A stretch of 35,409 nt of DNA. Source: Bacteroides xylanisolvens XB1A. GTDB lineage: Bacteria > Bacteroidota > Bacteroidia > Bacteroidales > Bacteroidaceae. Positions within the stretch are counted from its first letter, which is position 1, and every line of letters begins with the position of its first letter. Shown here one piece after another: positions 24,734-31,183 of the stretch. The notes under the pieces are model-generated. The model was not told the DNA's origin. It was given only the letters and a program-made list of their open reading frames with translations, and did no database searches. Made by a program: the position numbers and the translations under genes. Location of the stretch: NCBI RefSeq assembly GCF_000210075.1, contig NC_021017.1, positions 974,192-1,009,600 on the forward strand, given 5' to 3'.

Positions 24734-25891
24734 TTAAAATACTACATTGGTTAATTGACGGCCACGACTCATTATACACCATTTTCCCTTTTCAGGCTGT
24801 TCTATGCGTAACTCTTCAACACGCCCAAAACGCCGGAAATTCCCACTCAAATCAACAACCCAACCCTCTTTACCTTGGCAGGGACGAATAACACGACCGA
24901 CCATTTGATAATAGAGGGAAAGGGATTTGGTTGGACGTGCAAGAACAATCGTATCAAGCTCCGGATAATCGAATCCGGTTGTAAGTACTCCGACATTAGC
25001 AACAACTTTTATTCTTCCATCTTTAAAACCTTTCAGAATTCGTGCCCTTTCTTCCTTTGGAGTAGAACCGCTAACGATCGCACAATTAGGAATTTCGGAA
25101 GCCAGTTTTTCAGCTTCACGAATAAACCTCGTGAATATTAAAATACCTTTGCGTGGTATGCCCGATTTGGGGTTCAACAGACGTTTTGTCCATCCAACTA
25201 TATCTTTGTATATGTCCACACGTTCAAACTCTTGCAGAAGACTTTTTTCATCGTAATCTGCACCAGTAGAATTAGTCCTGACTCTACTTAAATCCAACTT
25301 TGTAATATCATAGTATTTCAAACTTGCGAGAAATCCTTTAGCAAGTAGTTCACTCACCTGACAGTGATAAATAACATCAGTGAAAACCTTTGGCCGGGTA
25401 CGAGTTATAAATTTAAGCATAGCACCACCTCTTCCTGAACATAATCTGTAAGGAGTCGCTGTCAGCCCAATAACTTTCCTTTGCTCATCTTCAAAGAATT
25501 CCTTATACATTCCTTTCTCCGGATTCACTAAATGACATTCATCAATCAGAACGTGCTTGAAATGTTTGAAGAAACTCATATGTTTCATCACACTACCAAT
25601 CATAGCAAACGTAATACGATTGATATCCTTTCTTCCGGCAGAAGCTGAATAAACTCCACAATCGAATATGCCGTATGATTGAAGTTTCGCAAAATTTTGT
25701 TCGAGTATTTCCTTGCTAGGCTGGAACACTATCAGCGGCCCGTCTATCCGTGCAGCTATATTGGCAATGACAAGGGACTTCCCGGCACCAGTGGGAAGAA
25801 CTATCACGTAGTTTTTCTTTTCCTTGGATTTAAAAACGCTGACCGCTGCATCACTAGCACTTTTTTGGTAGTCTCTTAACTGGTATGTCAT
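24734..25891 (-). CDS. Superfamily 2 DNA helicase
   Basis: 385 residues with the SF2 motifs in order: Q-region LRDYQKSASDAAV near residue 5, Walker A VLPTGAGKSLVIAN near 30, motif II LIDECHLV near 112, motif III GLTATPYRL near 140, motif V VLTTGFDYPELDTIVLARPT and motif VI YYQMVGRVIRP near 330. This is the XPB/Ssl2-like type found in phages. It probably unwinds DNA or branched intermediates in replication or repair. Its start overlaps the HNH gene stop by 4 bases. Confidence 0.92.
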   Translation of the reverse strand: MTYQLRDYQKSASDAAVSVFKSKEKKNYVIVLPTGAGKSLVIANIAARIDGPLIVFQPSKEILEQNFAKLQSYGIFDCGVYSASAGRKDINRITFAMIGSVMKHMSFFKHFKHVLIDECHLVNPEKGMYKEFFEDEQRKVIGLTATPYRLCSGRGGAMLKFITRTRPKVFTDVIYHCQVSELLAKGFLASLKYYDITKLDLSRVRTNSTGADYDEKSLLQEFERVDIYKDIVGWTKRLLNPKSGIPRKGILIFTRFIREAEKLASEIPNCAIVSGSTPKEERARILKGFKDGRIKVVANVGVLTTGFDYPELDTIVLARPTKSLSLYYQMVGRVIRPCQGKEGWVVDLSGNFRRFGRVEELRIEQPEKGKWCIMSRGRQLTNVVF

Positions 25892-26163
25892 AATTTGATG
25901 TGATATTTATGAACTTTCGAATGACAGTCACCACAAAGGGTAACGAGACAATCAAGATGTTCAAGCTCATGACCAACGATTGATTTTCCGTTAACCCTGT
26001 ATGTTTTGTGGTGAATCTCTAAATTAAAGTCTTTACCGCACATCTGGCATTTATGTCCGTCCCTAATACGAACTTTACGCTTGGCTTCTTCCCAATCTGG
26101 ATTATTCACAAGCCGCTTCACATAGTTGGACTTCCTGCCTTTTTTGTGCTGCAATCTACTCAT
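25888..26163 (-). CDS. HNH endonuclease
   Basis: 91 residues from the ATG at 26163, which overlaps the end of the upstream gene by 8 bases. The HNH core is complete: RIRDGHKCQMCGKDFNLEIH with HHKTY, then HELEHLDCLVTLCGDCHSKV with HKY, giving two CxxC zinc pairs and catalytic His residues in LEIHHK. The N-terminus is basic (RLQHKKGRKSNYVKRL). Here it lies among recombination genes, far from the terminase with which many phage HNH proteins cooperate in packaging. Confidence 0.87.
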   Translation of the reverse strand: MSRLQHKKGRKSNYVKRLVNNPDWEEAKRKVRIRDGHKCQMCGKDFNLEIHHKTYRVNGKSIVGHELEHLDCLVTLCGDCHSKVHKYHIKL

Positions 26164-26824
26164 CGTCTTCCGGTTCTTCTTCAGGAAGTTTATCGGACAG
26201 GTCTTCTTCGAACTTGTCCCCATAATCTTCTGTATCATCAATAGGACGTTCTACTTCAGGATATTCAATACCAAACAAATCAAGCATCGCTTTTCTGTTT
26301 CGATCTTCCTGTGCCCAAAGAGAACGTTTGTCCCAATCAGGAATTTTTTCAGCTTTCACAAGCTTAAACTCACCGTTCACCCATGAATAATACAGGAAAT
26401 ATCCATCAAGAGCAAACCGGATCGTATTCTTACTTGAAAGATGATACTCCCTCGTCCCCTTTTTGACCTCGGCAGCCAGGTCTTTAATTTCAGTCTTAAT
26501 AGAAGCTAACCTGTCTTGTGCATCACTCTTAATTTTCTTCGCACGTTCAATGGCTTCCAACAGTTCACGTTCGCGTTTGGGGACCTCATTCTCTTGCTTG
26601 ATGCAATACTCTTCACGAATTTCGGAAATCTCAAATTCATCCAGTAAACGTTGTGTCACCTCACTTTCAGGGAATGTAGCATTGAAATGCTCATTCACCA
26701 ACTTTATCAATTCATCTACATTCGTAGAACCCTGAAATAAAACAGGGGGAAATTTTTCCCGAATAGAATCGGGAACTACAAACTCGATTGTCTCGGGTTC
26801 GTAGTTTCTCAAATTTGCAATCAT
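26156..26824 (-). CDS. Hypothetical coiled-coil phage protein
   Basis: 222 residues, no family recognised. The central region, RERELLEAIERAKKIKSDAQ followed by DRLASIKTEIKDLAAEVKKG, is a likely coiled coil. A beta-rich stretch, NTIRFALDGYFLYYSWVNGE with FKLVKAEKIPDWDKR, follows. It ends in a strongly acidic tail (EEDLSDKLPEEEPEDDE). The position between NinB-like and HNH genes suggests a role in replication or recombination. The acidic tail could mimic DNA or contact SSB-binding partners, which is inference only. Confidence 0.62.
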   Translation of the reverse strand: MIANLRNYEPETIEFVVPDSIREKFPPVLFQGSTNVDELIKLVNEHFNATFPESEVTQRLLDEFEISEIREEYCIKQENEVPKRERELLEAIERAKKIKSDAQDRLASIKTEIKDLAAEVKKGTREYHLSSKNTIRFALDGYFLYYSWVNGEFKLVKAEKIPDWDKRSLWAQEDRNRKAMLDLFGIEYPEVERPIDDTEDYGDKFEEDLSDKLPEEEPEDDE

Positions 26825-26842
26825 AAATTATAAAAGGATTAA

Positions 26843-27295
26843 TTAGTACCGGTTTTGGTACTCATGAATAAAATCTAAGTAATGCTGGTCTTCAGGCAAT
26901 GGAAGTGTAATACCAAACTCGGTGGCCGCATCTATTTTCACGCTTTCCATGAAATTATGCATCTCTAAAGTATTAAGTTTACTTGTTCCTCGCACAATAG
27001 TTTCCACCTTACCATTCACATGAACCTGTTTCACAAGAAACTTCTTACAATACAAGTCATGTATATCCTGAACTCCAGCAGCAGTGCTCCAATACTCTTC
27101 ACCTGTGTATTCACGCAAACAGGCACCAATACACTGAAACCATTTCCACATGAGAGCATTTTGATTTAATGTTCTCGGCTGTGTTTTTTTCTTAATGGTT
27201 ACAGTGTATTCTCCATTACGAAGTGTGCTGCACATGAACTCGAAAGACTTATCCATTTGGATTTTGCCATCTTTCTTCGTCAATGTTGCTTCCAT
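26843..27295 (-). CDS. ninB: NinB-like recombination mediator
   Basis: 150 residues. The pattern RTLNQNALMWKWFQCIGACL followed by REYTG near residues 41-65, an aromatic and Cys-rich middle, and the C-terminal LEMHNFMESVKIDAATEFGI with PLPED match the NinB (lambda Orf) family. That family binds single-stranded DNA and helps load the annealing protein onto SSB-coated DNA. It lies next to the SSB gene, 6 bases from its stop, which fits the expected partnership. Confidence 0.75.
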   Translation of the reverse strand: MEATLTKKDGKIQMDKSFEFMCSTLRNGEYTVTIKKKTQPRTLNQNALMWKWFQCIGACLREYTGEEYWSTAAGVQDIHDLYCKKFLVKQVHVNGKVETIVRGTSKLNTLEMHNFMESVKIDAATEFGITLPLPEDQHYLDFIHEYQNRY

Positions 27296-27301
27296 AACCT
27301 A

Positions 27302-27751
27302 TCAGAATGGCAAATCGTCCTTGGTCGGTGGTAGCGGTGGCGGGCACTCATTCACCGCACTTCGAGTCTGATTATTGGTGTGTTCCGGAAGAGGTGGCGG
27401 TGGTGGCGCTTGTTGAGGCTTAACAGAAAGCATCTCCATATTATCAACAAAAAGTTCTGTAATATACCGTTTAATTCCTCTGCTATCATCATAACTCCGA
27501 GTTCTTATCTTTCCTTCCAGATACAACTTGTCTCCCTTATGGACATACTTCTCAACAACATCGGCAAGACCACGCCAAACAACAATATTATGCCATTCAG
27601 TTCTTTCAGGAACCTGTGTTCCATTGGCAAGGGTATAGCCTTTTTCAGTGGTGGCAAAGGAGAAAGTGACCACTTTAGAACCAGCTTCCAAAATTCTAAT
27701 ATCGGGGTCTTTGCCAACGTGCCCGATAAGCATCAATTTGTTTAAACTCAT
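27302..27751 (-). CDS. ssb: Single-stranded DNA-binding protein
   Basis: 149 residues. The OB-fold is clear: NKLMLIGHVGKDPDIRILEA, VVTFSFATTEKGY, EWHNIVVWRGLADVVEKYVH and KGDKLYLEGKIRTRSYDD. The tail is Pro-rich (APPPPPLPEH) and ends in the acidic tip DDLPF, the conserved partner-binding tail of bacterial SSB proteins. It coats single-stranded DNA during phage replication. Its start overlaps the nuclease gene stop by 4 bases. Confidence 0.95.
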   Translation of the reverse strand: MSLNKLMLIGHVGKDPDIRILEAGSKVVTFSFATTEKGYTLANGTQVPERTEWHNIVVWRGLADVVEKYVHKGDKLYLEGKIRTRSYDDSRGIKRYITELFVDNMEMLSVKPQQAPPPPPLPEHTNNQTRSAVNECPPPLPPTKDDLPF

Positions 27752-28662
27752 GATTTATCCTCCCTTATTGTTACACGGATACTATCAGCTTTAGGAACTG
27801 TTTTGATATACTTAGAATATAATTCCGGATGGTCAGCCTGAAACTTTTTAGTATCAAAATTGTCACTCGTAGAAGCGGGTGTATAACTAACTCGCAATCT
27901 TCCGGCATCCCATGACTTGACACCATTCTCACGCATAGCAGTTTTCAATTTTGCTTTATAATCTTTCTGAATCTTGGTTAGATCTGCAAGTTCTTCCTCA
28001 ATCCCGATTATAGTATTTACAAGCTGCATTGGAATAAGTAACTTGTCATCATCAGGGGCAGGAACGGGAAGATCGGATAGATATTGCTCACCCTTCTTCT
28101 CGCATTCCATTAACTTCTTGACTTCTTTATCAGGCTTACGAGGAATTACAACCAATTCATGTTTATCACCACGTACCCAAATGCCGAACAATTTATCAAC
28201 TTTGAGTAATGGATTTTGGAGTTCAAACAGATAAGCATAGATTGACAACTGCCAACTTAAATACTCCTTATCAAGATGCAGCGTAGTTTTAATGTCAACA
28301 AGACTAATTCTACCGACTTTCTCCCAAACGCAATCTATATTTGATGCAAAGTATTCGTTATCAGAAACGGTATATTCATTGGCAAGCGCCTTATATCCGG
28401 CATTTACCCTCATTCTGATGTAATTCTCTGCTTCAATACTTTCAGGCGGTAAGCCTGTTGCATCAGCAAACTGGCATTGAGCATGAATAAGGCTACCCTT
28501 CTCAGCAGCTCTCTTCAATACAAAATCCGGGACATCTTTATATTTGTCAGGGAACAACTGCCGGCTAATCATACCGGTTATACCTTGCAACTGTTTTTCA
28601 CCGAGCATATAAGTGTGGTTTTCCTCATTGAAAACCACACTGGATTTCACTAATTCTATCAT
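27748..28662 (-). CDS. PD-(D/E)XK nuclease (RecB/RecE-like exonuclease)
   Basis: 304 residues from the ATG at 28662. The nuclease core is visible as EYFASNIDCVWEKVGRISLV then DIKTTLHLDKEYLSWQLSIY near residues 105-145: the Asp in NIDCVW, the DIKT motif, and the helix with WQLSIYAYLF. An upstream Glu lies near EKGSLIHAQC. It probably chews double-stranded ends to make 3' overhangs for the Rad52-type protein encoded just upstream. The C-terminal 70 residues contain a helical section and VKSWDAGRLRVSYT, common in phage exonucleases. Confidence 0.82.
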   Translation of the reverse strand: MIELVKSSVVFNEENHTYMLGEKQLQGITGMISRQLFPDKYKDVPDFVLKRAAEKGSLIHAQCQFADATGLPPESIEAENYIRMRVNAGYKALANEYTVSDNEYFASNIDCVWEKVGRISLVDIKTTLHLDKEYLSWQLSIYAYLFELQNPLLKVDKLFGIWVRGDKHELVVIPRKPDKEVKKLMECEKKGEQYLSDLPVPAPDDDKLLIPMQLVNTIIGIEEELADLTKIQKDYKAKLKTAMRENGVKSWDAGRLRVSYTPASTSDNFDTKKFQADHPELYSKYIKTVPKADSIRVTIREDKS

Positions 28663-28667
28663 TATTA

Positions 28668-29450
28668 TCAATTTCTAGGGGGATACGTTTTCTGCATGTC
28701 AATAGTTATGTTTCTGAACTCCTTATTATTGTGAAGTTCAGGATGCTCTGCCCAAACTCTTTCAAGCTCTTCGCGGCTTTTAACACCAGTCATTTGTTTA
28801 ATTGCACGATCCAGGTCTACACCAGTATATACTTTGCCCGAAGCATTTGAAGCAGAAACATTAGGAGCATATACTTTTTCCTTCGTATTACCATAAGCAA
28901 AACGAACACGGTTTTTATTGTCCACAATAACAAGTAGAATAATCTCCTTTTGCTCGTTATAGCCAATCTCTTTCACACTGAATTTAGTATATAGAGCAGG
29001 AGAACCTGTTTTGCTCTGATATACTTCATTTTTCTCAAGTGGAACCCAAATGAAAGGACCCGTATAAAGTTCACGCCCAATTCCCCAGTTAAATCCTGCA
29101 CGTTTAAAGGCGTCCGAAGCCTGCCCTTTCTCTTTTTCTGTGCTGGATTCTGTCCCAACATCCTGTTTACTCACCCATTCCTTCTTTTCATTATCCCAAA
29201 TGGACAACGTACAGAATAGATTCCCATTAACGACATCATGGTGCCGTTTCCAGTTCATTTCTCCGAACACTTCATCGAGTATTCTCATGTCTACTCGAGC
29301 ATCCTTGTATAATAGCAAGGAGCAGCCCGAACCGTCCGGTTTCATAGTACCAACTCTACATTCAATTTCAGAAGCTAGAAGCGGTCTAATAGAGTTTTTC
29401 TTCTTCTCTTCATTCTGAACCGTTGATACAGTGTTTTTTCTCGCTGTCAT
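28668..29450 (-). CDS. Rad52/22-type single-strand annealing protein
   Basis: 260 residues. The core MRILDEVFGEMNWKRHHDVV, LFCTLSIWDNEKKEWVSKQD and VGTESSTEKEKGQASDAFKR with AGFNWGIGRELYTGPFIW is the Rad52/22 (Sak-like) annealing fold. It has the recurring KGqaSdAfKRAg.WGiGR segment. It promotes annealing of complementary strands in phage recombination with the adjacent exonuclease, SSB and NinB. The start at 29450 follows the shared phage promoter copy 4 and its leader. It heads an operon that runs to at least NinG. Confidence 0.92.
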   Translation of the reverse strand: MTARKNTVSTVQNEEKKKNSIRPLLASEIECRVGTMKPDGSGCSLLLYKDARVDMRILDEVFGEMNWKRHHDVVNGNLFCTLSIWDNEKKEWVSKQDVGTESSTEKEKGQASDAFKRAGFNWGIGRELYTGPFIWVPLEKNEVYQSKTGSPALYTKFSVKEIGYNEQKEIILLVIVDNKNRVRFAYGNTKEKVYAPNVSASNASGKVYTGVDLDRAIKQMTGVKSREELERVWAEHPELHNNKEFRNITIDMQKTYPPRN

Positions 29451-29491
29451 AATTCTAATTTAATGGTTTGACTTTTAGTTTATTACATCAG

Positions 29492-29552
29492 TAAAGTTAT
29501 CGTAAAATGACAAGTTATGCAAACAGAAACTTCGCCATTTTAACGCCATTTT
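29492..29552 (-). promoter_or_regulatory. Shared phage promoter module, copy 4
   Basis: Minus strand: AAAATGGCG twice (29533-29552), CTGTTTG (-33, plus-strand CAAA at 29520-29523), 20-base spacer, TAACTTTA (-7, 29492-29499), leader ACTAAAAGTCAAACCATTAA before the ATG at 29450. It drives the recombination operon. The terminator of the tRNA-like cluster lies just upstream. Confidence 0.8.
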
Positions 29553-29560
29553 CAGGTAGT

Positions 29561-29591
29561 AAAAACTGCCTGTACGATATTGTACAGGCAG
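29561..29591 (-). terminator. Intrinsic terminator of the tRNA-like cluster
   Basis: CTGCCTGTAC and GTACAGGCAG form a perfect 10-bp stem around a 6-base loop. On the minus strand TTTTTAC follows. AAAAA also flanks the other side, so it may work both ways. It separates the tRNA-like transcription unit from the recombination operon promoter. Confidence 0.85.
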
Positions 29592-29686
29592 AAAAATAAG
29601 AAAATGAATAATCCAATGTACCTTATGGAACGGCTACGCTTTGAAGGGTGTACGGCTCCCTGATTTATACATAATGTAAATGCTAG

Positions 29687-29769
29687 TGGACGGAACCGGA
29701 GTCGAACCGGTCTCACGGAATATTGGTGCACCTCACCGCAGTTTCAACCAACGATATACATATCCGCCC
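29687..29769 (-). tRNA. tRNA-like gene 1, abnormal anticodon region
   Basis: 83 bases. Acceptor strands GGGCGGA and TCCGTCC pair over 7 bp (one wobble), discriminator A. The T arm ACCGG-TTCGACT-CCGGT is perfect. The D region holds CGTTGGTTGAA, typical of type II tRNAs, but the D stem is weak (GTA against TGC). In place of a 5+7+5 anticodon arm there is GGTG-AGGTG-CACC, or alternatively TTGGT and ACCAA closing a 19-base loop. I cannot assign an anticodon. CCA is not encoded. It may be a decayed type II tRNA (83 bases fits) or a non-decoding tRNA-like RNA. Confidence 0.65.
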
Positions 29770-29782
29770 GATTAATTAAAAA

Positions 29783-29810
29783 GGTGCACTATCTTCACAG
29801 ACCATACACC
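29783..29810 (-). ncRNA. GUGA-loop hairpin upstream of tRNA-like 1
   Basis: Minus strand: GGTGTA, TGG, TCT, GTGA, AGA, TAG, TGCACC. That gives a 6-bp outer stem, a symmetric TGG/TAG internal loop, a 3-bp inner stem and a GNRA-type GTGA tetraloop, 28 bases in all. The hairpin at 29944-29971 has the same plan with compensating changes. Confidence 0.6.
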
Positions 29811-29870
29811 CCAATCACAAACACAAAACAAAACTCATGAACTACTATAATTTAATTAGGATCAGAAGGG

Positions 29871-29937
29871 TGAATGGCGTGGGGATCGAACCCACATCAC
29901 GCATATCTGCGTATGCTGCCAATTACACCAGCCATCC
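29871..29937 (-). tRNA. tRNA-like gene 2, shortened anticodon arm
   Basis: 67 bases, shorter than any normal bacterial tRNA. Acceptor GGATGGC pairs with GCCATTC, discriminator A. The T arm GTGGG-TTCGATC-CCCAC is perfect. The D arm GTGTAATTGGCAGCAT pairs with wobbles and resembles the D arm of glutamine tRNAs. The anticodon arm is only ACGCA-GATA-TGCGT, a 5-bp stem with 4 loop bases instead of 7, so no anticodon loop with U33 and a purine at 37 can form. It is preceded by a GUGA hairpin. Confidence 0.68.
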
Positions 29938-29943
29938 GTTTTA

Positions 29944-29971
29944 AGTGAACTATTCTCACGAACCATTCACC
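29944..29971 (-). ncRNA. GUGA-loop hairpin upstream of tRNA-like 2
   Basis: Minus strand: GGTGAA, TGG, TTC, GTGA, GAA, TAG, TTCACT. Compared with the hairpin at 29783-29810, outer and inner stems differ in sequence but stay paired, while TGG, GTGA and TAG are unchanged. A shared downstream-of-plus-strand segment, ACACAAACACAAAA or close to it, shows the two were duplicated together. Confidence 0.6.
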
Positions 29972-30000
29972 TAGAACACAAACACAAAATAAAACACGAC

Positions 30001-30160
30001 ATTAACTATTAAATAGCACTCTCACGAGCTTCTTGCTTCCGGATAGCCGTTCAAAGCACACCGGAAAAGTATAGAACAATTAAAACTCAAATAACAGGGG
30101 CTTTAACCCTACAGCGTCCTTTTCGCTGGCAACATTAGTTAAACATAAAAAGAAAAATTC
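30001..30160. other. Non-coding spacer between tRNA-like 2 and 3
   Basis: No convincing ORF or tRNA. On the minus strand it contains another GTGA-capped hairpin (CTC-GTGA-GAG, flanked by AGCA and TGCT, around 30015-30037). It also has a CCGG-rich inverted repeat (CTTCCGG against CCGGAAAAG, around 30035-30069) and AGCG-AAAAGGA-CGCT, which looks like an isolated D-arm remnant. It may contain a further degenerate tRNA-like element. Confidence 0.35.
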
Positions 30161-30164
30161 TCTG

Positions 30165-30262
30165 TGAAGGAACCCGGACTCGAACCGGGATGATAGATTA
30201 CCTATGTATGACTTTCTTCAATCTATCTGCATACTTGCGTTTACCAATTCCGCCATTCCTTC
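30165..30262 (-). tRNA. tRNA-like gene 3, expanded anticodon region with possible pseudoknot
   Basis: 98 bases. Acceptor GAAGGAA pairs perfectly with TTCCTTC, discriminator A. The D arm GCG-GAATTGGTAAA-CGC is that of a leucine-type tRNA. The T arm CCCGG-TTCGAGT-CCGGG is perfect. The region between D and T arms is 47 bases against at most about 39 in type II tRNAs. It contains GTATG/CATAC enclosing 19 bases and, interleaved with it, GATAGATT/AATCTATC, 8 perfect base pairs. Together they would make an H-type pseudoknot. Alternatively ATAG-GTAAT-CTAT is a normal variable arm and the anticodon loop carries a 12-base insertion. Confidence 0.68.
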
Positions 30263-30322
30263 AGGTCGTAGCCAGACGCTTCCGGCTACATTGATTGTAT
30301 ATATAATGCAAATATATTTTCA

Positions 30323-30332
30323 CCCTCACGGG
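30323..30332 (-). ncRNA. Weak GUGA hairpin upstream of tRNA-like 3
   Basis: Minus strand CCC-GTGA-GGG, flanked by TAA and TGA, in the spacer between tRNA-like 4 and 3. It shares the tetraloop with the two strong hairpins but has no outer stem. A second simple hairpin, GTAGCC/GGCTAC, lies closer to tRNA-like 3, around 30268-30290. Confidence 0.3.
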
Positions 30333-30354
30333 TTACTTAACTCTGATTGAGTTG

Positions 30355-30425
30355 AGCCGGGAAACGGATTCGAACCGCTGACCTCATGTAGAAACATGCG
30401 CTCTAACCAACTGGGCTATCCCGGC
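30355..30425 (-). tRNA. tRNA-like gene 4, shortened anticodon arm
   Basis: 71 bases. Acceptor GCCGGGA pairs perfectly with TCCCGGC. The discriminator is T, which is rare. The D arm GCCCAGTTGGTTAGAGC has one C-A mismatch. The variable region AGGTC and the T arm AGCGG-TTCGAAT-CCGTT are standard. The anticodon arm is 14 bases, either CATGT-TTCT-ACATG or CATG-TTTCTA-CATG, three short of the normal 17. TTTCTA would place UCU (Arg) after U33 with A37 if the arm folded as 4+6+4, so a working Arg tRNA is not fully excluded. A UUCG hairpin lies immediately upstream. Confidence 0.7.
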
Positions 30426-30429
30426 AGAT

Positions 30430-30446
30430 GCCCGGCGAACCGGGCT
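30430..30446 (-). ncRNA. UUCG tetraloop hairpin upstream of tRNA-like 4
   Basis: The minus strand reads AGCCCGG-TTCG-CCGGGC: 6 GC-rich base pairs closed by a UUCG loop, among the most stable RNA hairpins. It ends about 5 bases before the tRNA-like 5' end. No T-run follows, so it is more likely a processing or stability element than a terminator. Confidence 0.55.
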
Positions 30447-30487
30447 AAATAAACATGACAAATACTAAAATTAAGCAATGCAGACCT

Positions 30488-30679
30488 TCACAGGCTATCT
30501 TTATTTTGTTTCCTATCTTCGTAGTATCGAAAACAGATATAATTCACTGATACGACAGTCACCAATACAAAAGCAGCAATAAATTCTTTCTTGCTAACTT
30601 CAATGCTATCTATAAGATACAGTGTTGTCCATAAGGCAATGAACATCATGGCATACTGTATCACTTTAATCTTTTTCAT
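30488..30679 (-). CDS. Small two-span membrane protein
   Basis: 63 residues. IQYAMMFIALWTTLYLI (residues 7-23) and EFIAAFVLVTVVSVNYICF (about 33-51) are membrane segments. The tail RYYEDRKQNKDSL is charged. Its start overlaps the preceding gene's stop by 4 bases (ATGA). It lies between tRNA-like genes in the early region. Small membrane proteins here could be holin-like or exclusion factors. Nothing decides between these. Confidence 0.6.
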   Translation of the reverse strand: MKKIKVIQYAMMFIALWTTLYLIDSIEVSKKEFIAAFVLVTVVSVNYICFRYYEDRKQNKDSL

Positions 30680-30933
30680 TTCTTCCGTTTTTTAGATTTA
30701 ACTTTCCTTCCCGCACATCGGCAATGAAGTAATACTTGAGCAGCATTACAATGCCACTTGCCGTTTTGAACATTAGTGGGCTTATCACTTTCAATCTTAC
30801 CCGCTTCTATAAGATTCATCAATTTCTTTTCCCCACCCACATAATACGCAGACTTATCTTTTCCAAACGTTTCTGTAGAAAACAGACGGAGAATATTATC
30901 TAGCAATATTTCAGCCATTTCACCTCTGATCAT
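30676..30933 (-). CDS. Small phage protein with MerR/excisionase-like pattern
   Basis: 85 residues from the ATG at 30933, chosen because it follows the stop of the previous gene at 30951. The longer frame would overlap by 58 bases. YYVGGEKKLMNLIEAGKIES followed by DKPTNVQNGKWHCNAAQVLL is the kind of winged-helix pattern in phage excisionases and small regulators. The C-terminus is very basic (CRCAGRKVKSKKRKK). A role in DNA binding is likely, and the exact role is unknown. Confidence 0.6.
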   Translation of the reverse strand: MIRGEMAEILLDNILRLFSTETFGKDKSAYYVGGEKKLMNLIEAGKIESDKPTNVQNGKWHCNAAQVLLHCRCAGRKVKSKKRKK

Positions 30934-30950
30934 CTCAACAAGCAAGGTAG

Positions 30951-31157
30951 TTATGCAATTCTGGTTACTATAAACTGCATATTTTTTACATCTGACTTTG
31001 TTTTCCAAGCCATTCCTTCAGCTTTTTCTTTATAAAGCCGAGCATTCAATGTATTAGTTACAGACGGTTTCTGAACGATAGGAAATACTTCTATTGCACC
31101 AACATCCATACTCCGTAATACATCAATTACGTTACGTCTCTGAATATCCTTTTCCAT
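30951..31157 (-). CDS. Small hypothetical phage protein
   Basis: 68 residues from MEKDIQRRNVIDVLR at 31157. An upstream in-frame Met would add only 8 residues that look untranslated. It is basic and helical at the start, then VGAIEVFPIVQKPSVTNTLN and a basic C-terminal half. This arrangement (short positive protein in early phage regions) suggests DNA or RNA binding, but I recognise no family. Confidence 0.55.
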   Translation of the reverse strand: MEKDIQRRNVIDVLRSMDVGAIEVFPIVQKPSVTNTLNARLYKEKAEGMAWKTKSDVKNMQFIVTRIA

Positions 31158-31183
31158 ACAATCTAATTTTAAATTAAACATTG

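Noticed and set aside
30355..30425. Amber-suppressor tRNA (CTA anticodon) to explain the in-frame TAG at 10428
   Set aside because: CTA occurs within TTTCTACA, but reading it as the anticodon puts C at position 37 and leaves the anticodon stem unpaired. TCT with A37 fits slightly better, and the arm is abnormal either way.
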